Below, one piece after another: positions 37,021-45,146 of a DNA stretch of 64,000 bases. The notes beneath the pieces were generated by a model. It saw only the letters and a list, made by a program, of their open reading frames with translations. It was not told where the DNA came from and made no database searches. Source of the stretch: Flavobacteriales bacterium UBA952 (GTDB taxonomy: Bacteria; Bacteroidota; Bacteroidia; Flavobacteriales_D; Crocinitomicaceae); the NCBI GenBank assembly GCA_905182495.1, contig CAJJBU010000003.1, positions 248,001-312,000 on the forward strand, given 5' to 3'. A program made the translations under genes and the position numbers. How positions within the stretch are numbered: position 1 is the first letter of the stretch; each line of letters begins with the position of its first letter.

Positions 37021-37601
37021 ACAACCTCAACCGCAACTTCGTTTGTTCTACCTAATACTTGCCATGGTGGATTATACCCTAAATATTGAATAGCACCTAT
37101 AGGCTTCAAGTTTTCTACCTTCATGCAATGCAAAAGCATTTTTGAATACTTTTCGATCTTTTCGTCATTCGCAAAGCCTTTAAATGCGATTACCGCATAT
37201 GTTTTTGGTTGGATTTTTAGCAGCTCAACATTTGCAGAATTAGGTTCAGGTAGATTTTCATAAGAATGTTCTTTGGGCATCACAAAAGACATTTTTGAGT
37301 CATCTCCAATTTCCATGATCACCGGAGAGGTCATTGCAATTTTCTTATTTTCTTTATTTCCTCCAAATATATAATTGGCTACCGTTCTAAATCCGTTACT
37401 CGAAGATTCTTTATAGCCATCGGAATTCATCACGGTCTGTGCAATATTCATTGCAGGATAATTCCTGATCTCAAATTTCTCAAAAGACTTTACGACTATA
37501 TAATTAGGAGATTCAATGTTTGAAGTTCTATAAGCCATAAATAATTGACTCATCAATAATAATACAAATGCAACTGAAAAGAAGTAAGAAGTATTCGTCA
37601 T
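37002..37601 (-). CDS. SOUL-family haem-binding-like protein
   Basis: The 199-residue protein has an N-terminal hydrophobic segment (about 7-24) that is a signal peptide or anchor, then a SOUL/HBP domain: FEIRNYPAMNIAQTVM, NYIFGGNKENKKIAMTSPVIMEI, FVMPKEHSYENLPEPN and PPWQVLGRTNEVAVEV. Some SOUL proteins bind haem; haem binding is not shown here. It is followed three bases after its start by msrA upstream, in the same direction, so the two form an operon. Confidence 0.9.
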   Translation of the reverse strand: MTNTSYFFSVAFVLLLMSQLFMAYRTSNIESPNYIVVKSFEKFEIRNYPAMNIAQTVMNSDGYKESSSNGFRTVANYIFGGNKENKKIAMTSPVIMEIGDDSKMSFVMPKEHSYENLPEPNSANVELLKIQPKTYAVIAFKGFANDEKIEKYSKMLLHCMKVENLKPIGAIQYLGYNPPWQVLGRTNEVAVEVVYSKKL

Positions 37602-37603
37602 GG

Positions 37604-38182
37604 CTAAGGGGTTTTAATTTTATTTAAGAACTTCAGTTTACGCGGCTTGCTTACAGACATCACATATGGATGATTAGGATTGCTTCTAACAAAATCCTGA
37701 TGGTATATTTCAGCTGGATAAAAATCATTCATTTTTTCAATTGTTGTTGTTATCTCTTCAAACCGTTTTTGTTTCTTCAGTTTCAAAATAAATTGCTGGG
37801 CCAATTCTTTTTGAACATCGTCTTTATAAAAAATTGCAGAACGATATTGTGTGCCTCTGTCAGGCCCTTGTTGATTTAGAGTGCTGGGGTCGTGAGAATT
37901 AAAAAAAACTTGTAGCAGCTTTTCATATGTAACCTTATCTGAGCGAAAGGTTACTTTAACGGTCTCGGCATGACCTGTTAATCCTGAACAAATTTGCAAG
38001 TAAGTGGGGTTTATCAGTTTCCCTCCGCAATAGCCTGATTCAGCATCGATGACTCCTTCAACTGTTTCGAAAATAGCTTCTACACACCAAAAACATCCTG
38101 ATGCGAAGTAAGCAACGTCGCGCTGTGCTTGTAATGAAAATACAGAAAATAGGGCGGCAGAAAGTAAATAAAATCTTATCAC
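37604..38182 (-). CDS. msrA: Peptide-methionine (S)-S-oxide reductase MsrA
   Basis: The 192-residue enzyme repairs oxidised methionine. The catalytic motif SGCFWCVEAIFE is present with the active Cys before FW, followed by GVIDAESGYCGG and GHAETVKVTF. A hydrophobic N-terminus (about 1-18, ending SLQAQ) suggests export to the periplasm. The end of the gene has the SYCGG-type family pattern and YHQDFVRSNP. It is first in an operon with the SOUL protein. Confidence 0.94.
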   Translation of the reverse strand: MIRFYLLSAALFSVFSLQAQRDVAYFASGCFWCVEAIFETVEGVIDAESGYCGGKLINPTYLQICSGLTGHAETVKVTFRSDKVTYEKLLQVFFNSHDPSTLNQQGPDRGTQYRSAIFYKDDVQKELAQQFILKLKKQKRFEEITTTIEKMNDFYPAEIYHQDFVRSNPNHPYVMSVSKPRKLKFLNKIKTP

Positions 38183-38221
38183 CCTTTTTAAACAAATAAA
38201 ACCAATTAAGGTTCTATGTGT

Positions 38222-38320
38222 TTATCCATTTCTGTGCTTTTCTGCGGTAAATGCGAGAAAAATGACTAGGACAATAGACACTATAGTGCCTACGGCTATC
38301 CAGATTGTAGTATCGTACAT
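38222..38320 (-). CDS. Very small membrane protein, copy A (32 aa)
   Basis: An ATG frame at 38320 encodes 32 residues starting MYDTTIWIAVGTIVSIVLV and ending in a charged EKHRNG. One membrane helix spans nearly the whole chain. A strong promoter lies 20-52 bp upstream. A paralogue with the same pattern (MxYDxTxWIAVxTI) is encoded at 38597-38698, which argues that both are real genes. It is too short for most gene finders. Function unknown. Confidence 0.7.
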   Translation of the reverse strand: MYDTTIWIAVGTIVSIVLVIFLAFTAEKHRNG

Positions 38321-38340
38321 AGTTTTAGTTTGAGTTATAT

Positions 38341-38372
38341 CAAATATATAAAGAAACTACCTAAAAACCAAA
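38341..38372 (-). promoter_or_regulatory. Promoter of the small membrane protein gene
   Basis: On the minus strand TTTG (38372-38369), a 20-bp spacer and TATATTTG (38348-38341) match the Bacteroidota promoter consensus exactly. The -7 box is 20 bp before the ATG at 38320. Confidence 0.75.
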
Positions 38373-38596
38373 CATTTAGCCTTTTTCACCTCAACTGTCA
38401 TTAAAAATCAAGAAGAATCCTTCGTTTAGAGTCGAATCAACTTGAGGGCCTATGCTTAATACAAATTAGTATTATGGCAGTCGTTGTAGTATGTTTTTGA
38501 TTAGAATAAGGAATCAGGATACGGGGAAAACTATACAGGATATCAATTAGCGACCTAGTCGGAAGGTTAATAAACCTTTGAAAGCTATCAATTTAC

Positions 38597-38698
38597 TTAC
38601 TTTTTATTCTTTCTAAAATTAATATAGGTGAATAGGATAACAAGAACAATCGTCAGTATGGTAGCGACAGCAATCCAAAATGTAAAATCATATAACAT
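38597..38698 (-). CDS. Very small membrane protein, copy B (33 aa)
   Basis: An ATG frame at 38698 encodes 33 residues starting MLYDFTFWIAVATILTIVL and ending in a basic tail RKNKK. It is related to copy A (38222-38320) in the N-terminus and hydrophobic core but not in the tail, as expected of real membrane peptides under selection. No clean -7 box is visible upstream. Function unknown. Confidence 0.65.
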   Translation of the reverse strand: MLYDFTFWIAVATILTIVLVILFTYINFRKNKK

Positions 38699-38767
38699 GT
38701 TCTGTTAATATACAAAAAAACAGCTTTGCATTATATAAAACCCTGTAAATAAGTAAATTAAGCCGGG

Positions 38768-39985
38768 TTAAGTTTTAACGAACCTAACCTTCCTGGTTTT
38801 TGTCATTAGACAATATGTTCCAGGCTTTAAATTGGAGACATTTATTTCTTCTCCATTTGCGCACCCCTCTTGAACGGCAAGACCTAATGAGGTGTATATA
38901 ATGTACGTCCCACTTAGGCCGTGAAGTTTTAGTAATTCCCTAACTGGATTTGGAGAGGCCCAATTACTAAAACCTTTCTTTTCTGTATTGACCGCAAGAA
39001 TTGGTTCAGAAAAAAAAACCTCAAAGTCGAAGGAAAACAACTTCGGGGCAATGGTAATGATTGAGTTGATTTGCTCTGATGAAACATAACCACGATTCGC
39101 TGTGGCAAGAGAAATCCCCTCAGTTTGTCCAACACTAAGCATACTGCCTATTTCTATTCTTCTTTTGTTTCCGGTAAAAAAACCTTGCTCGGTAAAGTCC
39201 CAAATAAGCCATATAAAGCTGCTGTAAATTCCTGTACCATAATCTTTGTAACCCAGCAGGGTTATTCTTTCCGTTTCAGGATCAATAGAAACGTCTGTAA
39301 CCAAACCATCGACATTATATGATTCGACAGGAGAGGCAGTATACACGTCGCTCCAGTCAAAAGGAAGGGTGTATGTTTTTACCTTTTCGTCGTCCCAGTT
39401 TTTACTAAACAGGTATAAGGAGTCTTGATAAGCGAGAAAGGCCTCACAATCAAAATTATGTCCATTAGAAGGGCCGGTAAATTCAACTTGATCACCATAT
39501 TCAAAGAAAAGAGCCGTTCCCGAAACCGTGTCTATTAATGGGTCTAATAAATTGGCTTTTGGGATGCGTATGATGTTAAGATTCAGGCGAGAACCAGAGT
39601 TGTTTCCGAAATCTCCAATGAATAAGTCAGTGTCATTTTGTGTTATTGCTTCCCAGTCATTGTTTTCAACATTTTCAACAAAAACCTGCCTTATAATATT
39701 GCCAAGTGTATCTAATTGATACAGTACCGTGCTATTTCCTCCGTCGTTAATGGTCCATAGAGCGTTATTTAAACAAACAAGACCCGAGTTTTCATTTAGT
39801 TCTGGAGAGTTCAGAGTCGCGACTAGTTCTAAGTCCATTGAAGTTGATTCATAAATACAAGAGCCATCGTTGACAAGTGCGATACTATTATAATTCAATG
39901 CTTGAGGATCCGTACAGCCGGTTTGACCATAAGTAGTCCCAAATAGAAGAAGGAATCCTATTAGATAAATAACTTTTGTTTCCAT
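38768..39985 (-). CDS. Secreted beta-propeller-like protein with T9SS sorting tail
   Basis: The 405-residue protein has a signal peptide (1-20, ending TTYGQ) and a short Cys-rich repeat GCTDPQALNYNSIALVNDGS with its closing Cys, a motif often seen in T9SS cargo. A central beta-rich region (about 50-320) with repeated WxINDGG and FIGDFGNN-type blades follows, and the C-terminal sorting domain has SNWASPNPVRELLKLHG. The substrate is unknown. It overlaps the downstream gene end by 25 bases. Confidence 0.82.
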   Translation of the reverse strand: METKVIYLIGFLLLFGTTYGQTGCTDPQALNYNSIALVNDGSCIYESTSMDLELVATLNSPELNENSGLVCLNNALWTINDGGNSTVLYQLDTLGNIIRQVFVENVENNDWEAITQNDTDLFIGDFGNNSGSRLNLNIIRIPKANLLDPLIDTVSGTALFFEYGDQVEFTGPSNGHNFDCEAFLAYQDSLYLFSKNWDDEKVKTYTLPFDWSDVYTASPVESYNVDGLVTDVSIDPETERITLLGYKDYGTGIYSSFIWLIWDFTEQGFFTGNKRRIEIGSMLSVGQTEGISLATANRGYVSSEQINSIITIAPKLFSFDFEVFFSEPILAVNTEKKGFSNWASPNPVRELLKLHGLSGTYIIYTSLGLAVQEGCANGEEINVSNLKPGTYCLMTKTRKVRFVKT

Positions 39986-40848
39986 TCTTGAGCTTCGTTA
40001 GCGGTCAGAAGGCCTAAATTAAGCAAATAGGAAACAACCTCTTGGTGAGAACTGATTAAATCTATTTCATTTTTACTCCATTCCGTTTGATTTAACCACT
40101 TTTTAACTTGAACCAAATCTAAGTTATAGCGCCATGAAATAATTTCAGGTGTTCGCGGATCTAACTTGACTAATTCCGCCTTTTTAGATACGATATCACA
40201 CATGACTTGTAATTCATCCATATGATTTTGAATCACGTCATTTCTTGCCACTATTACAAAAGAAGGCCATGGGGTAATAATATCATCAATTCTTCTACAT
40301 TTCTTTTGTTCCGTATAGGGCTGAGTTGTATATTTTTCCCACAAAAATGCCTGCGCCTCATTGTTTTCCAATGCCCAAAGTCCACCATAGATATCCCCAA
40401 CTACATTGAACTTCATTTGATCCGTCTTCCAGCCTTGTTTATGCCCTAGAACATAAGCCATTAGGTGCGACCCTGAAGCCTCTCGAGAGATCGCAAAAGT
40501 TCTGTCTTTTAATTGTCTTGTTTCTTGAATCTGAGAATGAAAAGGAACATGAATTCCCCAGTGAAGAGGGGATTGCACAAAAACGCGTAAAATCGAGGCG
40601 TCCAAACCTTGTAAAATTGCCCGAGTGATTCCCTCGGTTAGCACAACGGCTAAATCTATTGAACCGGTTTGTAAGCCCTTGATCATCTGGCCCGTTCCTC
40701 CGCTCATATCAGACCAATGCAATGATAGTCCCTCTTCACGAAACAACCCCTCTTCAATGGCTAATCGCCAAGGGTAATTAAAGTGCTCCGGGACACCGCC
40801 TACCTTAAGGCCTATAAAGTCACCGGGGTTGGAATATTTGTTTTTCAT
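39961..40848 (-). CDS. Cytosolic solute-binding-fold protein (NMT1/Ca3427-like)
   Basis: The 295-residue protein has the type 2 periplasmic-binding fold. Motifs near the start include VGGVPEHFNYPWRLAIEEGLFREEGL and GGTGQMIKGLQTGSIDLAVVLTEG, as in NMT1/ThiY-type binding proteins and the related Ca3427 group. There is no signal peptide or lipobox, so it is probably not a transporter's periplasmic receptor; a cytosolic ligand-binding or enzymatic role is more likely. Its start lies inside the last 29 bases of the ABC exporter gene. Function uncertain. Confidence 0.72.
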   Translation of the reverse strand: MKNKYSNPGDFIGLKVGGVPEHFNYPWRLAIEEGLFREEGLSLHWSDMSGGTGQMIKGLQTGSIDLAVVLTEGITRAILQGLDASILRVFVQSPLHWGIHVPFHSQIQETRQLKDRTFAISREASGSHLMAYVLGHKQGWKTDQMKFNVVGDIYGGLWALENNEAQAFLWEKYTTQPYTEQKKCRRIDDIITPWPSFVIVARNDVIQNHMDELQVMCDIVSKKAELVKLDPRTPEIISWRYNLDLVQVKKWLNQTEWSKNEIDLISSHQEVVSYLLNLGLLTANEAQEWKQKLFI

Positions 40849-42583
40849 ATAGTGTATTATACTTCCCCTTATTTTTTATCAATTCTCTATGTGTTCCTGA
40901 TTCAATTATTTCTCCTTTTTCCATGACAACAATCAAATCGGCTTTTTGAATAGTGCTCATTCTATGCGCTATTACTATTGATGTCCTGCCCTTCGTGATG
41001 TAATCTGTGGCGTTCTGAATTAACATTTCAGATTCATTATCAACACTCGATGTCGCCTCGTCCAGAATTAAGACCTGAGGATTATAGACATATGCACGAA
41101 TAAATGAGAGCAACTGCCTTTGACCCACAGACAAAGTAGCTCCACTTTCTCCTATCGAATAATCATATGTCCCTGGCAATTGAGAAATAAAATCATGTGC
41201 GCCAACAGCCTTAGAAGCCTCGATGACTTGTTGCCTTGTTATCGTTTTGTCTCCTAGGGTGATGTTATTATGAACGGTGTCTGAGAACAAGAAAATGTCT
41301 TGCAAAACTACCGCAATATTCTTGCGTAAATAATCCAGCTGTATCTCCTCAATCTTCACATCTCCTATCCGAATCTCCCCCTTTTGGTGTTCATAAAATC
41401 GGCCTAAAATATTTACAATAGTGGACTTCCCAGCGCCCGTTGAACCCACGATTGCGACTGTTGTCCCCTTGGCTATTTTTAAGTTGATTTCTTTTAAAAC
41501 ATCATGCCCTTCTTTGTAAGCAAAGGAAACTTTATTAAAGAAAATATCTGTATTAAAGTTAACGTTGATTAATTCTCCTGCCTCTTGACGTTGGGTTTCA
41601 TGGTCTAAAATTTCAAAAATCCTCTCTGCTCTTACCACGCCTCTTTGCAACACATTAAACTTATCAGCCAACTGCCGAATCGGTCTATAGAGTTGATAAA
41701 TCCATAAGGTAAATGCGATAATTTGGCCATACATTGCTTTTATTTCTATTGCTGACTTCCCGTCTACCCGAAGCGCTCCCCAAACCAATAAAAAAGCGAT
41801 CGATAATGAACTGAGGATTTCCACTACAGGGAAAAAAATTGAATTCGCCCAAACCGCATTAATATGCGCACGTCGATGTCCTTTATTAATATCTACAAAC
41901 TTGGCATACTCTTCTTTATTTTTATTAAAAATTTGAACGATCGACATACCGGACAGATGTTCCTGTATAAAAGTATTAAGCTTAGTTACCTGAAGGCGTT
42001 CTAGCTGAAAACTAGAGCGCATTGCTTTTGCAAAAATCTTTGTAGCAATGATTAAAAGGGGTATCGGAATAAGCGTCATTAAGGAAAGCTGCCAATTCGT
42101 AGCAAACATCAAAGAGAGTACCATTGTAAGAGAAATCAGGTCTCCCGAGATTTCCATAATTCCAGAAGAGAATACCTGGGTCACGGCCTCCAAATCAGAC
42201 ACGACACGTGTAACCAAAGCGCCGACGGGGGTCTTGTCGAAATATTTCATTCTAAAAGAAACAATGTGTTTAAAAAGCTTTTTTCGGAGGTCTCTAATTA
42301 CAGATTGCGCCAAGAGATTGGAAAAATAACTGGATAAAAATTGTAAAATCCCTTCAAAAAACAAAAGACAAGCAATCCCTAAAGACCATGTTAACAGAAG
42401 TGCTTCGTTTTGATTTTGAATGATATATTTATCTACCATATTGCCAATCAGATAAGGCCTAAAAGGACTCAAGAAAGACAATAGAACCACGCAGAAAGCA
42501 GCGCTAAGAAAAAGAACCTTGTAAGGACGAGCGTACTGAATAAGACGCCCAAACATTTTAAGATTTTTTTTATTCTTATTCAT
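40820..42583 (-). CDS. ABC exporter, fused permease and ATPase
   Basis: The 587-residue half-transporter has six membrane helices (about 20-310) and an ATPase domain: Walker A GSTGAGKST, Q loop in LQDIFLFSDT, signature LSVGQRQ, Walker B VLILDEATSSVD and H loop AHRMS. It is in the multidrug/lipid exporter class and works as a dimer. The signature has Val for the usual Gly-rich pattern. The substrate is unknown. An in-frame ATG nine codons downstream (MFGRLIQYARPYK) is an equally good start. Confidence 0.92.
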   Translation of the reverse strand: MNKNKKNLKMFGRLIQYARPYKVLFLSAAFCVVLLSFLSPFRPYLIGNMVDKYIIQNQNEALLLTWSLGIACLLFFEGILQFLSSYFSNLLAQSVIRDLRKKLFKHIVSFRMKYFDKTPVGALVTRVVSDLEAVTQVFSSGIMEISGDLISLTMVLSLMFATNWQLSLMTLIPIPLLIIATKIFAKAMRSSFQLERLQVTKLNTFIQEHLSGMSIVQIFNKNKEEYAKFVDINKGHRRAHINAVWANSIFFPVVEILSSLSIAFLLVWGALRVDGKSAIEIKAMYGQIIAFTLWIYQLYRPIRQLADKFNVLQRGVVRAERIFEILDHETQRQEAGELINVNFNTDIFFNKVSFAYKEGHDVLKEINLKIAKGTTVAIVGSTGAGKSTIVNILGRFYEHQKGEIRIGDVKIEEIQLDYLRKNIAVVLQDIFLFSDTVHNNITLGDKTITRQQVIEASKAVGAHDFISQLPGTYDYSIGESGATLSVGQRQLLSFIRAYVYNPQVLILDEATSSVDNESEMLIQNATDYITKGRTSIVIAHRMSTIQKADLIVVMEKGEIIESGTHRELIKNKGKYNTLYEKQIFQPR

Positions 42584-42688
42584 GGGATGACAAATTTACT
42601 TTAAAACAAACGTTACCACTACTTTTGTTCAAAAAAATGACCCCGAATTAAGTTGCTTAAAAGCCCCTCTTCTAAAAAGTTTATTTTA

Positions 42689-42719
42689 TTTGAAGAAAGT
42701 ATTATTTTATGTACTTTTG
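42689..42719 (+). promoter_or_regulatory. Promoter of prs
   Basis: TTTG (42689-42692), a 19-bp spacer and TACTTTTG (42712-42719) match the Bacteroidota consensus. The box ends 25 bp before the prs ATG at 42745. Confidence 0.75.
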
Positions 42720-42744
42720 CAGTCTGTTTCCAAATGGAAAAATC

Positions 42745-43674
42745 ATGGGTGTAAAAATTTTTACAGGAAGGGCTTCTGAAACCTTAGCAAAGCAAATTGC
42801 TGAGGAATATGGTCAAGAACTTGGAAAAGTGAATGTAAACGTATTCAGCGATGGTGAATTTCAACCTTCTCTAGAGGAAACTGTGCGTGGACAAGATGTT
42901 TTTATCATCCAATCTACCATGCCCCCAACTGAAAATCTTTTTGAGCTATTGTTACTTGTAGATGCTGCTCGGCGTGCTTCCGCAAGAAAAATTATTGCTG
43001 TAATGCCTTATTTTGGCTTTGCAAGACAAGACCGAAAAGACAAACCTCGAGTTGCAATTGGAGCTAAGTTAAAGGCGAATATGTTAATGGCCGCGGGTGT
43101 AGATCGAATCATGACAATGGATTTTCATGCTGACCAGATTCAAGGTTTTTTTGAAGTTCCAGTAGACCACCTTTATGCATCTACCTTGTTTCTAAAAGAA
43201 ATTGAAAAATTAAATTCTAGTAATTTAGTGATTGCAGCCCCAGATGTTGGTGGTGCTAAAAGAGCTAACTCATATTCTAAAAAGTTAAACTGTGGCCTTG
43301 CGCTTTGTCACAAGCATCGTAAAAAACCAAATGAGATAGCAGAAATGACCGTGATCGGTGATGTTGCTGGTAAAGAGGTTTTGATTATTGATGACATGTG
43401 TGATACGGCAGGAACATTAACGACAGCAGCTGATCTATTAATGGCAAAAGGGGCCATCAGTGTTCGTGCTTTTTGCACACACGCGGTGCTTTCTGGACCG
43501 GCTTTTGAGAGGATAAATGCATCTCAAATCACCGAACTAATTGTTACTGACACAATACCTTTACATGGGGAAAGCGACAAGATTCGTGTAATTACGGTTG
43601 CTAATCTTTTCTCAGATGTAATCCATAAACTAATTAAAAACGAATCAATTAGTTCACACTTTGTAATATCTTAA
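42745..43674 (+). CDS. prs: Ribose-phosphate pyrophosphokinase
   Basis: The protein is 309 residues from ATG 42745 (MGVKIFTGRASE); an upstream in-frame codon lies inside the promoter. Prs makes PRPP for purine, pyrimidine, NAD and histidine synthesis. It shows PYFGFARQDRKDKPR (ATP binding), MTMDFHADQIQGFF, and the PRPP loop DDMCDTAGTLTTAA. It is the first gene of a prs-rplY pair that ends at a terminator at 44336-44361. Confidence 0.97.
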   Translation: MGVKIFTGRASETLAKQIAEEYGQELGKVNVNVFSDGEFQPSLEETVRGQDVFIIQSTMPPTENLFELLLLVDAARRASARKIIAVMPYFGFARQDRKDKPRVAIGAKLKANMLMAAGVDRIMTMDFHADQIQGFFEVPVDHLYASTLFLKEIEKLNSSNLVIAAPDVGGAKRANSYSKKLNCGLALCHKHRKKPNEIAEMTVIGDVAGKEVLIIDDMCDTAGTLTTAADLLMAKGAISVRAFCTHAVLSGPAFERINASQITELIVTDTIPLHGESDKIRVITVANLFSDVIHKLIKNESISSHFVIS

Positions 43675-43684
43675 ATAAAATAAA

Positions 43685-44311
43685 ATGAAAAAAGCACAAT
43701 TGAGCGGTTCGCTTAGAGCGAACGTAGGGAAGAAGGACGCTGCTGCACTTAGAATTGACAGCAGAGTACCATGTGTCCTTTACGGACAGGGTGAGCAAAC
43801 TCACTTCTCCGTAAAAAGAGTAGAATTAGATAAGATTATCTTTTCGCCTGATGTTTATCAGGTAGAATTAGAAATTGAAGATAAAAAAGCATTAGGTATT
43901 GTTCGCGAAGTTCAACAGCATCCTGTTAAAGATACCCTTCAACATGTTGATTTTTATGAATTAAATGTCAGTAAAAAAGTAAGAGTCGACCTGCCGGTAA
44001 GAACTACTGGAGCTGCAAAAGGGGTTTTAAATGGGGGTAAATTAAGCCTTGCTTTTAGAACATTGTCCTGTTATGGCCTTCCTGGGGATCTACCTGATGC
44101 AATTACATTAGACATCTCGCCTATTAAAATTGGGCAGTCTATTCGCGTGTCAGAAGTTAGTATCGCTGGAGTTACTATACTTGATCCTGCTAATGCAGTA
44201 GTATTAGGCGTTAAAATCTCTCGTGGAGCTGTTGACGAAGACGAAGACGAAGCAGTTGAAGAAGCGACTGAAGGAGAAGCGACTGAAGGAGAAGGAAAAT
44301 CAGAAGAATAA
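43685..44311 (+). CDS. rplY: 50S ribosomal protein L25/general stress protein Ctc
   Basis: The 208-residue protein is the long Ctc form of L25, with the 5S rRNA-binding domain (1-95; SGSLRANVGKKDAAALRIDSRVPCVLYG, QHVDFYELN) and the TL5/Ctc C-terminal domain (95-180). A highly acidic Glu-rich tail (EDEDEAVEEATEGE type) is typical of Bacteroidota. It begins 11 bp after prs and ends the operon. Confidence 0.95.
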   Translation: MKKAQLSGSLRANVGKKDAAALRIDSRVPCVLYGQGEQTHFSVKRVELDKIIFSPDVYQVELEIEDKKALGIVREVQQHPVKDTLQHVDFYELNVSKKVRVDLPVRTTGAAKGVLNGGKLSLAFRTLSCYGLPGDLPDAITLDISPIKIGQSIRVSEVSIAGVTILDPANAVVLGVKISRGAVDEDEDEAVEEATEGEATEGEGKSEE

Positions 44312-44335
44312 ACTTCTTTTATGTTTGAAATATTT

Positions 44336-44361
44336 AAAGCCGCCTTGTGCGGCTTTTTTTT
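44336..44361 (+). terminator. Terminator of prs-rplY
   Basis: AAAGCCGC-CTTGT-GCGGC followed by eight T residues is a standard hairpin terminator about 25 bp after the rplY stop. Confidence 0.9.
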
Positions 44362-44432
44362 GCTAAAATTTCACAAATGGAATCCTGAGACCTTCTTTTT
44401 CAAACGAATTCACTAAATTCGTTTCCTCTAAT

Positions 44433-45146
44433 ATGAATTTAAAATCTCTGATTATTATTCCAACGTACAACGAAAAAGAAAACGTTGAACAAATGATTGA
44501 TGCCTTATTAAACTTGAGTGATGATTTTCATGTACTATTTGTAGATGATAATTCTCCCGACGGAACCGCGAGTCTCATTGAAAAATCCATTCAAAAAAAT
44601 CCAGATCGGATTTTTCTTGAAAAAAGAATTGGAAAATTAGGTTTGGGGACGGCATACATTCATGGATTTAAATGGGGGATAAACAAAAAATACGGTTATG
44701 TTTTTGAAATGGATTGTGACTTTTCACACAATCCCAAAGATCTTAATAGGCTTCACGCTGAATTAGAAAAAGGTTACGATCTAGTTGTCGGTTCTCGTTA
44801 TTGCCGAGGTGGCAAGGTGAAAAATTGGCCTTTAAAAAGGGTTTTGATGTCGTATTTCGCTAGTGTATATGTTCGGATCATCTTATTTATTTCAATTCGT
44901 GACACGACCGCGGGGTTTAAAGGGTACCGGATCAATGTTCTTGAAAAAATAAATTTAGACGCCGTTACTTTTAAAGGATATGCTTTTCAAATTTGCATGA
45001 AGTATGCCGTCATCAAGCATGGGTTCAAGGCGAAAGAAATTCCGATTACTTTTGTTGACCGGGTGCATGGAGTATCTAAAATGAGCACAGGAATATTCAA
45101 AGAAGCCTTTTTTGGCGTTTGGAAAATGAGACATATGAAACTATAA
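44433..45146 (+). CDS. Polyprenol monophosphomannose synthase-like glycosyltransferase
   Basis: The 237-residue GT2 enzyme shows SLIIIPTYNEKENVEQMI, the FVDDNSPDGT nucleotide-binding Asp and EMDCDFSHNP metal site. It resembles polyprenol- or dolichol-phosphate mannosyltransferases, which load mannose on a lipid carrier. No separate membrane helix is obvious, though IILFISIRDTTAG may be membrane-near. The stop overlaps the dihydroorotase start by one base, so the two are coupled. Confidence 0.92.
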   Translation: MNLKSLIIIPTYNEKENVEQMIDALLNLSDDFHVLFVDDNSPDGTASLIEKSIQKNPDRIFLEKRIGKLGLGTAYIHGFKWGINKKYGYVFEMDCDFSHNPKDLNRLHAELEKGYDLVVGSRYCRGGKVKNWPLKRVLMSYFASVYVRIILFISIRDTTAGFKGYRINVLEKINLDAVTFKGYAFQICMKYAVIKHGFKAKEIPITFVDRVHGVSKMSTGIFKEAFFGVWKMRHMKL

